Shown: positions 1-7,223 of the stretch, piece by piece
Position numbering within the stretch: position 1 is the stretch's first letter
Layout of the letters: the number at the start of each line of letters is the position of its first letter
Made by a program: the position numbers and the translations under genes
Assembly: GCA_018381425.1 (NCBI GenBank)
Contig: JAGZRY010000077.1
Location: 1-7,223, forward strand
DNA from: Haemophilus parainfluenzae
Lineage (GTDB): Bacteria > Pseudomonadota > Gammaproteobacteria > Enterobacterales > Pasteurellaceae
Direction: 5' to 3'
DNA: 7,223 nt
The notes under the pieces: generated by a model
The model's database searches: none
What the model was told of the DNA's origin: nothing
What the model saw: only the letters and a program-made list of their open reading frames with translations

Positions 1-1169
<1,169 letters not shown>

Positions 1170-1189
1170 TTAAAGTTAATTAAAATTAG

Positions 1190-1203
1190 TTAGGCGAACC
1201 TAA
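1190..1203 (-). promoter_or_regulatory. Small hairpin at the predicted 5' end of the eno transcript
   Basis: The minus strand reads TTAGG-TTCG-CCTAA, a perfect 5-bp stem with a UUCG loop. It begins only a few bases after the transcription start predicted from the eno promoter. A 5'-terminal stem-loop can protect a message from RNase E and RppH-type decay, which would suit a highly expressed gene. The loop-closing pair is G-C rather than the especially stable C(UUCG)G. The structure is seen directly; the role is inferred. Confidence 0.35.
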
Positions 1204-1212
1204 AGTGGCAAT

Positions 1213-1241
1213 ATAATAAAGCAAATTTAGAAATTTGTCTT
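1213..1241 (-). promoter_or_regulatory. Probable sigma-70 promoter of eno, with internal palindrome
   Basis: On the minus strand, AAGACA (1241-1236, four of six to the -35 consensus) and TATTAT (1218-1213, five of six to the -10 consensus) are separated by 17 bases. Transcription would begin near 1206, giving a leader of about 50 bases. The spacer contains a perfect inverted repeat, CAAATTT-AG-AAATTTG (1222-1237), which could be an operator or simply AT-rich promoter DNA. The call rests on spacing and consensus only. Confidence 0.55.
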
Positions 1242-1250
1242 GGAAAAATG

Positions 1251-1292
1251 ACCGCACTTTGATCTGCATCTTGTTTTTCAATAAAGTGCGGT
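1251..1292. repeat. Inverted pair of DNA uptake signal sequences; possible bidirectional terminator
   Basis: ACCGCACTTT (1251-1260) and AAAGTGCGGT (1283-1292) are perfect 10-bp inverted arms around a 22-base loop. Each contains the 9-base Haemophilus uptake signal AAGTGCGGT, one per strand. Such pairs are known to double as intrinsic terminators in Pasteurellaceae. Here a five-T run follows the stem on both strands (after AAG on plus, after CA on minus). The position is unusual: it sits between two divergent genes, upstream of both, rather than behind a gene. Uptake signal identity is certain; terminator activity is inferred. Confidence 0.85.
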
Positions 1293-1374
1293 AAGTTTTT
1301 ATCTCTTTTTATCCAATATCTATTTAATTTTAGTGGATTTATCCATAAAAGTTCGTTAAAGTTTCAGTAAATCC

Positions 1375-1391
1375 CATACTGTTTTAGTATG
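1375..1391 (+). promoter_or_regulatory. Palindrome CATACT-N5-AGTATG in the leader region of the membrane-protein gene
   Basis: Perfect 6-bp inverted arms (1375-1380 and 1386-1391) flank GTTTT, about 50 bases before the start codon of the following gene. The right arm overlaps TAGTAT (1385-1390), a four-of-six match to a -10 box, with only a poor -35 (TTTCAG, 1362-1367) 17 bases upstream. It could be an operator over a weak promoter. I see no stronger promoter for this gene between 1293 and 1439, apart from another weak -10-like TATAGA at 1418-1423. Confidence 0.25.
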
Positions 1392-1439
1392 AATTATTAA
1401 GTGTTAATTAAGACTTTATAGAATAAAAAAGGAATGATT

Positions 1440-3209
1440 ATGTCTGTTTCAATATTTTTCGAAAAGACTAAAGTGCAGATAAAAAATGCAGTGTCTACAC
1501 ATCCGATTGAAATTTTTCTAATTAGTGCATTTGCAATTGGAATTTGGTTTGTCGATATGAACTCAGGAAAAGATCATTTAGCTTATTGGCTATTTGAGCC
1601 GATGCTGTTTGCCTTTATTTATTTATCTCGCCCATATTCTTGGTATCGTTTTTCATGGATTGTGCCTCTCATTGCTGTTTTCACCATTTGGCAAGTGAAT
1701 GATAATGCTGATTTTTATGGCTATAGCCCTAAGTTTTGGGGCGCTCAATTTATTGTGTTATTGATATTATTCGGCTTTCCATTTGTCAGAAACAATAAAG
1801 CCTTTACTTATCGTAATTTTATGACTCTATATTACATCACTTCATCTATTGCTGGTTGGGGGCTAGTTTCTGGTTTGGTAGCTGCAATTTTGGCTTCAAT
1901 CAGTACATTATTTAACATTGATTTTAGTGAATGGTTTCAAAAGCATCTTTATTCCTCCATTACTGCATTTTGCCTTCCTTTGTTCTTTTTGGTCTTTCAA
2001 CAGCGCCAAGAAAATACAGAGATGACGCTAAATCGTGGTTTTGAAATTTTAGTGAATTTTATCTTAGCGCCCGCCTTGATGATTTTTACTGCACTACTTT
2101 ATGCTTACGTTGGCAAAATTATCTTAGCAGGGGCTTTGCCAAAAGGTATGGTGTCGAATATTGCGTTGCCTTACTTAGTTGGAGGCTTAGGTGTTTACGC
2201 TTTACGTAGTATTAGTGTTAAAGCAAATTGGGACAGTTTCTTTAAGTTTTTCCCATACCTTTCCATTGTGCCAATTGTATTGTTATGGTTGGCCATTGAT
2301 CGTCGAATTAGTGCCTATGCTTGGACTGAGCAACGGATTTATTTAGTGGCATTAGCCTCGGCGATTACGATTGCTTATGCCATTTTAATTATCCCTAAAA
2401 TTCGCCAATATCGTTTGATTTCTGTCGTTGTAATGATAGCTATTTTTGCCATGACTTGGGTGGTGAAACCGAAAGAAATCGCTTATCAAAGCCAAACGGA
2501 ACGTTTTGAACAGTTATTAACAAAACTAAATTTATCCGATAATTCAGGCAAAATTCGTGATGATGTAGATTTTTTAAGTCGTTTAGAAGATATGCCAGAA
2601 AACGAACTTCAAGATTGGAATGAATTAGATGATGTATCTGATTATTTAGTCTATCATTTTGACTCTGCTCCTTACAAAGGATTGAATTATGAAGAGAAAC
2701 AAAAAGCCTTTGTACAAAAATATGGTGAAAAATCGAATGAACTGATTTCATTGGATGTTTATGATCATTCTTTCCGTATCAATGATAGAGAAATAATGGC
2801 TATGCAAAATAGTCCGATTAGAGAAGCGGAGTTTGAATGGTCGTCAATTGATGTGAGTTCGTATAAAAAATGGATTCATGTGCCCGTATCTCAATTTTAT
2901 CGCGCGGATAATAATAGTTTGAAAAAAGAAGAGAATGAGCCCAAAAAACAAGCAGAAGTTTGCTTTGTTGAAGATCATAACAGATATTGTACTAATATGG
3001 ATCAACACATTAAAAAAGTGTTTCAACAACATCACTTAGACTCAATGAAAAAACTGGCGGAATCAGATCTTAAACTAATCAGTAAAGACTTACTAAAAAT
3101 TGATGCGCCAAGTTTCGCGATCTATTTAGGTTCACTTGAAATGCAATTTAGTCAAGAAAAAGGCTATTACTACAAGGAATTAACCGTCGAAGCTATTTTC
3201 GATAAATAG
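1440..3209 (+). CDS. DUF4153-type polytopic membrane protein of unknown function
   Basis: I do not know a function for this protein. It has about 589 residues. Counting from an upstream in-frame ATG at 1434, the first 345 or so residues hold about ten or eleven hydrophobic segments (near 24-40, 50-66, 72-88, 102-118, 130-158, 174-190, 205-230, 243-260, 274-290, 300-320 and 326-344). The remaining 245 are hydrophilic and charged, with no obvious catalytic motif. The segment around 199-242, with an aromatic-rich helix and a Lys-Ile-Ile...LPKGMVSN motif, resembles what I recall of DUF4153 proteins, and length and layout also fit. Start choice: the Shine-Dalgarno-like AAAAGGA ends at 1433, touching the ATG at 1434 but well spaced for the ATG at 1440, so I prefer 1440. 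The N-terminal KTKVQIK suggests a cytoplasmic N-terminus; two cysteines in the tail (C510, C519) would fit a periplasmic disulfide. It stands alone, antiparallel to both neighbours. Confidence 0.85.
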   Translation: MSVSIFFEKTKVQIKNAVSTHPIEIFLISAFAIGIWFVDMNSGKDHLAYWLFEPMLFAFIYLSRPYSWYRFSWIVPLIAVFTIWQVNDNADFYGYSPKFWGAQFIVLLILFGFPFVRNNKAFTYRNFMTLYYITSSIAGWGLVSGLVAAILASISTLFNIDFSEWFQKHLYSSITAFCLPLFFLVFQQRQENTEMTLNRGFEILVNFILAPALMIFTALLYAYVGKIILAGALPKGMVSNIALPYLVGGLGVYALRSISVKANWDSFFKFFPYLSIVPIVLLWLAIDRRISAYAWTEQRIYLVALASAITIAYAILIIPKIRQYRLISVVVMIAIFAMTWVVKPKEIAYQSQTERFEQLLTKLNLSDNSGKIRDDVDFLSRLEDMPENELQDWNELDDVSDYLVYHFDSAPYKGLNYEEKQKAFVQKYGEKSNELISLDVYDHSFRINDREIMAMQNSPIREAEFEWSSIDVSSYKKWIHVPVSQFYRADNNSLKKEENEPKKQAEVCFVEDHNRYCTNMDQHIKKVFQQHHLDSMKKLAESDLKLISKDLLKIDAPSFAIYLGSLEMQFSQEKGYYYKELTVEAIFDK

Positions 3210-3221
3210 ACAATATATAAA

Positions 3222-3272
3222 AAGTGATCTGGACCCAAAGTAGGTGTCCCGATTTTGGGGTACAGATCACTT
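3222..3272. terminator. Bidirectional terminator hairpin with insertion-sequence-like arms
   Basis: AAGTGATCTG (3222-3231) and CAGATCACTT (3263-3272) are perfect 10-bp inverted arms. Pairing continues inward, after one mismatch, as ACCC/GGGT and AAA/TTT with a single bulge. The hairpin fills the gap between two convergent genes, 12 bases after one stop and 21 after the other. On the minus strand it is followed by TTTTTATATATT, a good U-tract for pyrG; on the plus strand the tail GTTTATGG is weaker. Read outward-in, the two halves (TGATCTGGACCC... and TGATCTGTACCCC...) resemble the terminal repeats of IS3-family elements placed head to head. No transposase is present and no target duplication is seen. 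The hairpin is certain, termination likely, IS origin speculative. Confidence 0.75.
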
Positions 3273-3293
3273 GTTTATGGAATTATCAGCAAA

Positions 3294-4990
<1,697 letters not shown>

Positions 4991-5008
4991 TTTGTGCAGA
5001 ATGCTGAA

Positions 5009-5017
5009 AAGTGCGGT
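5009..5017 (+). repeat. DNA uptake signal sequence with AT-rich flank
   Basis: Exact AAGTGCGGT core preceded by AA and followed by CAAAAATAAA, matching the extended Haemophilus uptake signal in which AT-rich bases follow the core. It promotes uptake of kin DNA in naturally competent Pasteurellaceae. This copy is single and intergenic. Confidence 0.9.
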
Positions 5018-5063
5018 CAAAAATAAAAGAAAAAGATGATTAGCTATCAAGACGGGAGGATAG

Positions 5064-5091
5064 TTTACAGGATTTGAGATTTTTATACAAT
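5064..5091 (+). promoter_or_regulatory. Candidate upstream promoter of glmU
   Basis: TTTACA (5064-5069, five of six to the -35 consensus) and TACAAT (5086-5091, five of six to the -10 consensus) are 16 bases apart. Transcription would start near 5098, leaving a leader of about 90 bases before glmU. A second candidate lies downstream, so glmU may have tandem promoters. The basis is consensus matching only. Confidence 0.5.
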
Positions 5092-5126
5092 CTTGTCTTG
5101 TCAGGAATGTATGAAAATTAAATGGC

Positions 5127-5155
5127 TTATCATATTCTCCATTCTACGGTAGAAT
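5127..5155 (+). promoter_or_regulatory. Candidate proximal promoter of glmU, -10 inside a palindrome
   Basis: TTATCA (5127-5132) and TAGAAT (5150-5155, five of six to the -10 consensus) have the ideal 17-base spacing and would give a leader of about 28 bases. The -10 box forms part of a perfect inverted repeat, ATTCTAC-G-GTAGAAT (5141-5155). A protein bound there would block the promoter, so the palindrome is a candidate operator. Confidence 0.5.
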
Positions 5156-5189
5156 ACGCCCAAATTTTTTATAAAGAAGAGAAAAATTT

Positions 5190-6560
5190 ATGACAAATAA
5201 AGCATTAAGCGTAGTGATTTTAGCAGCCGGTAAAGGCACTCGTATGTATTCTGATTTACCAAAAGTCTTGCACAAAGTAGCAGGTAAACCGATGGTAAAA
5301 CATGTGATCGATACGGCGAATCAATTAGGTGCAGAAAACGTGCATTTAATTTATGGTCACGGTGGTGAATTAATGCGTGAACGTTTGGCAAATGAAAGTG
5401 TGAACTGGGTCATTCAAGCAGAACAATTAGGTACAGCCCATGCGGTTCAACAAGCTGCACCATTCTTCAAAGACGATGAAAATATTGTGATTTTATATGG
5501 TGATGCGCCATTAGTGACCAAAGAAACATTGGAAAAACTCATTGCAGCGAAACCAGAAAATGGGATTGCATTGCTCACGGTGAATTTAGATAACCCAACG
5601 GGTTATGGTCGTATTATTCGTGAAAATGGCAATGTGGTGGCGATTGTGGAACAAAAAGATGCCAACGCAGAGCAATTAAAAATCCAAGAAGTGAATACTG
5701 GCGTGTTAGTGGCTGATGGTGCGCATTTCAAAAACTGGCTTTCTCGTGTGAAAAATAACAATGCACAAGGCGAGTTTTATTTAACTGATGTGATTGGTTT
5801 AGCCAACCAAGATGGTTGTCAGGTTACTGCCGTTCAAGCCTCTGAATTTATGGAAGTAGAAGGTGCCAATAACCGTTTACAACTTGCCGCATTAGAGCGT
5901 TTCTATCAACGTAAACAAGCAGAAAAACTTTTACTTGCTGGCGTGATGTTAATTGACCCAGAGCGTTTTGATTTACGTGGTACATTAGAACACGGTAAAG
6001 ATGTTGAAATTGATGTGAATGTAATTGTGGAAGGCAATGTGCGCTTGGGTGACCGTGTAAAAATCGGTGCAGGTTGCGTATTGAAAAATGTGATCATTGG
6101 TGATGATGTTGAGATCAAGCCTTATTCTGTTTTAGAAGATGCGACAATTGGTGAGAAAGCGGCGATTGGTCCATTCTCTCGTTTGCGTCCAGGTGCTGAA
6201 TTAGCCGCTGAAACCCATGTGGGTAACTTTGTGGAAATTAAAAAATCCACAGTGGGTAAAGGTTCTAAAGTCAACCACCTTACTTATGTGGGTGATACTG
6301 AAATCGGTGAAAACTGTAACATCGGTGCGGGTGTCATTACTTGTAACTATGACGGTGCAAATAAATTTAAAACAATCATTGGTAACAATGTATTCGTGGG
6401 CTCAGATACGCAGTTAGTCGCGCCTGTTACCGTCGCAGATGGCGCAACCATTGGGGCTGGTTCAACGATCACTCAAAATATTGAGAAAGATGAGCTGGTG
6501 ATTACTCGCGTACCACAACGTCATATTCAAGGTTGGCAAAGACCAGTGAAGAAAAAGTAA
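5190..6560 (+). CDS. glmU: Bifunctional GlmU: GlcN-1-P acetyltransferase / GlcNAc-1-P uridyltransferase
   Basis: GlmU acetylates glucosamine-1-phosphate with acetyl-CoA and then transfers UMP from UTP, giving UDP-GlcNAc, the precursor for peptidoglycan and lipid A; it is a cytosolic trimer. At 456 residues it aligns position for position with the numbering I know for the E. coli enzyme. The N-terminal Rossmann-type pyrophosphorylase domain (about 1-229) has LAAGKGTRM (11-19), Lys25, Gln76, Gly81-Thr82, YGD (103-105), Gly140, Glu154, Asn169 and Asn227; Asp105 and Asn227 bind the metal. The C-terminal left-handed beta-helix (about 250-456) shows hexapeptide repeats such as IGDDVE, IGEKAA and IGAGCV, and the acetyltransferase residues Arg333, Lys351, His363 (catalytic base), Tyr366, Asn386, Lys392, Ser405, Ala423 and Arg440. 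Start: AAGAAGAG lies eight bases before the ATG. It appears monocistronic, with its own terminator. It is not next to glmS or atpC, its neighbours in E. coli. Confidence 0.99.
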   Translation: MTNKALSVVILAAGKGTRMYSDLPKVLHKVAGKPMVKHVIDTANQLGAENVHLIYGHGGELMRERLANESVNWVIQAEQLGTAHAVQQAAPFFKDDENIVILYGDAPLVTKETLEKLIAAKPENGIALLTVNLDNPTGYGRIIRENGNVVAIVEQKDANAEQLKIQEVNTGVLVADGAHFKNWLSRVKNNNAQGEFYLTDVIGLANQDGCQVTAVQASEFMEVEGANNRLQLAALERFYQRKQAEKLLLAGVMLIDPERFDLRGTLEHGKDVEIDVNVIVEGNVRLGDRVKIGAGCVLKNVIIGDDVEIKPYSVLEDATIGEKAAIGPFSRLRPGAELAAETHVGNFVEIKKSTVGKGSKVNHLTYVGDTEIGENCNIGAGVITCNYDGANKFKTIIGNNVFVGSDTQLVAPVTVADGATIGAGSTITQNIEKDELVITRVPQRHIQGWQRPVKKK

Positions 6561-6569
6561 TTAACATTG

Positions 6570-6600
6570 AAAGGCGAACCAATGTGTTCGCCTTTTATAA
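6570..6600 (+). terminator. Intrinsic terminator of glmU
   Basis: AAAGGCGAAC (6570-6579) and GTTCGCCTTT (6586-6595) form a perfect 10-bp stem with a six-base loop, starting nine bases after the glmU stop. The stem ends in a TTTT run, followed by ATAA. The U-tract is short, so readthrough into lspA is possible. Confidence 0.85.
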
Positions 6601-6634
6601 TTTGATGCCTTTTACTTTATAAAGGTTGTTCGAG

Positions 6635-6661
6635 TTGCTAAAATCATCGTCCATTTATAAA
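6635..6661 (+). promoter_or_regulatory. Weak candidate promoter for lspA-ispH
   Basis: Between the glmU terminator and lspA, TTGCTA (6635-6640) and TATAAA (6656-6661) are 15 bases apart. The start point would be about ten bases before the lspA ATG, giving a very short leader. There is no clear Shine-Dalgarno before lspA either (AATTTCCT). The pair could instead be served by readthrough from glmU. Low confidence. Confidence 0.25.
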
Positions 6662-6676
6662 GACAGATAATTTCCT

Positions 6677-7168
6677 ATGACAAAAAATAAAACAGGACTT
6701 TCATTCCTTTGGATAAGTGCGGTCGCATTTATCCTTGATTTACTGACCAAATATATTGTAGTGCAACGCTTTGATCTCTATGAAAGCTTAAATATATTGC
6801 CTATTTTTAATCTGACCTATGTGCGTAATCCCGGGGCTGCGTTCAGTTTATTTGCAGATCATGATGGTTGGCAGAAGTATTTCTTTATCGTGCTCGCGAT
6901 TGGTATTTCCTTAATGCTAGCTTACTTTATGAAAAAGAATTCTGCAGAACAAAAATTACAAAACTCAGCTTATGCACTGATTATTGGTGGTGCATTAGCC
7001 AATATGGTAGATCGTGCCTATAACGGATTTGTGGTGGATTTCTTTGATTTTTATTGGGGTATTCATCATTATCCGGTATTTAATGTGGCAGATATTGCGA
7101 TTTGTATTGGTGCGGGTTTATTAGCATTAGATGCCTTTAAAGGTGATAAAAAGAGCGGTCAAAAATGA
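6677..7168 (+). CDS. lspA: Lipoprotein signal peptidase (signal peptidase II)
   Basis: LspA is the inner-membrane aspartyl peptidase that cuts the signal peptide from diacylglyceryl-modified prolipoproteins, after Lgt and before Lnt; it is the target of globomycin. The 163-residue length is typical. Four hydrophobic segments are visible (about 9-29, 66-84, 96-112, 134-152), and all conserved boxes are present: Asp21 and Lys25 in DLLTK, Asn51 in RNPGAAFS, GGALAN followed by Asp112-Arg113, VVDF with catalytic Asp121, and FNVAD with Asn136 and catalytic Asp139. These match the Pseudomonas aeruginosa active-site set with a constant small offset. The gene lies 116 bases after glmU behind a terminator, and its TGA overlaps the ispH ATG, so the two are almost certainly co-transcribed and translationally coupled. 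In many Gammaproteobacteria ileS precedes lspA; here it does not. An uptake signal lies inside the coding sequence. Confidence 0.98.
   Translation: MTKNKTGLSFLWISAVAFILDLLTKYIVVQRFDLYESLNILPIFNLTYVRNPGAAFSLFADHDGWQKYFFIVLAIGISLMLAYFMKKNSAEQKLQNSAYALIIGGALANMVDRAYNGFVVDFFDFYWGIHHYPVFNVADIAICIGAGLLALDAFKGDKKSGQK
6715..6723 (+). repeat. DNA uptake signal sequence inside lspA
   Basis: Exact AAGTGCGGT core within lspA, where it spells Ser-Ala-Val in the first membrane segment (ATA-AGT-GCG-GTC). The AT-rich flank is only partly present (TCGCATTTAT). Uptake signals inside genes are common in Haemophilus and are tolerated where the reading frame permits. Confidence 0.85.
7151..7159 (+). repeat. Degenerate uptake signal at the lspA/ispH junction
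   Basis: AAGAGCGGT followed by CAAAAATGA differs from the uptake core at one base (A for T at position 4), while the AT-rich flank is well preserved. It encodes the Lys-Ser-Gly-Gln-Lys tail of LspA and ends at the ispH start codon. It may be a decayed or partly active copy. Confidence 0.45.
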
Positions 7169-7223
7169 AGATAATTTTAGCTAACCCTCGCGGATTTTGC
7201 GCGGGTGTCGATCGAGCCATTAG
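7165..7223 (+). CDS. ispH: 4-hydroxy-3-methylbut-2-enyl diphosphate reductase, N-terminal fragment
   Basis: IspH (formerly LytB) is the cytosolic iron-sulfur enzyme that makes IPP and DMAPP from HMBPP, the last step of the MEP isoprenoid pathway. Only 19 codons lie inside the window: MKIILANPRGFCAGVDRAI. This is the hallmark IspH N-terminus, with Cys12 in GFCAGV being the first of three cluster ligands. The ATG overlaps the lspA stop (ATGA), which indicates coupled translation. In E. coli fkpB lies between lspA and ispH; here nothing does. The rest of the gene, about 300 residues in the family, is beyond the right edge. Confidence 0.96.
   Translation, partial: MKIILANPRGFCAGVDRAI

Noticed and set aside
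2440..2751. Open frame of 103 codons on the minus strand inside the membrane-protein gene
   Set aside because: It lies wholly antisense to a well-supported long gene, has a low-complexity His/Leu/Asn-rich product and no ribosome site or recognisable domain.
5906..6417. Short frames on either strand within glmU
   Set aside because: They arise from the regular hexapeptide-repeat coding of the GlmU beta-helix read out of frame; glmU itself is intact.

Overview
The window looks like a chromosomal stretch of a Pasteurellaceae bacterium, most likely Haemophilus or a close relative. Three things point there. The DNA is AT-rich. Four exact copies of the Haemophilus-type DNA uptake signal core AAGTGCGGT occur (1251-1259 inverted, 1284-1292, 5009-5017, 6715-6723). 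The proteins closely resemble gammaproteobacterial housekeeping enzymes. I cannot fix the species from the sequence alone.

Layout. 1-1154 (minus) is the first 384 codons of eno (enolase), cut by the left edge. 1155-1439 is a divergent intergenic region with the eno promoter, a 5'-leader hairpin, an inverted pair of uptake signals and a small palindrome. 1440-3209 (plus) is a large multi-spanning membrane protein of the uncharacterised DUF4153 type. 3210-3293 is a convergent gap filled by a strong palindrome that probably terminates both flanking genes and whose arms resemble insertion-sequence ends. 3294-4931 (minus) is pyrG (CTP synthase). 4932-5189 is a divergent regulatory region with a pyrG promoter, an uptake signal framed by an imperfect inverted repeat, and two candidate glmU promoters. 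5190-6560 (plus) is glmU, followed by a hairpin terminator. 6677-7168 (plus) is lspA, overlapping by 4 bases the start of ispH, which is cut by the right edge.

How the genes fit together. Four of the five recognised enzymes feed central or envelope metabolism: enolase in glycolysis, CTP synthase in pyrimidine nucleotides, GlmU making UDP-GlcNAc for peptidoglycan and lipopolysaccharide, and LspA maturing lipoproteins. IspH completes isoprenoid precursors, needed among other things for undecaprenyl carriers. Only lspA-ispH looks like a tight operon. pyrG and eno, neighbours on one strand in many Gammaproteobacteria, keep that order here but are separated by the DUF4153 gene on the opposite strand.

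I see no defence system, CRISPR array, RNA gene, intact transposon or prophage gene. The points most worth following are the split pyrG/eno pair, the IS-like palindrome at its edge, and the uncharacterised membrane protein.
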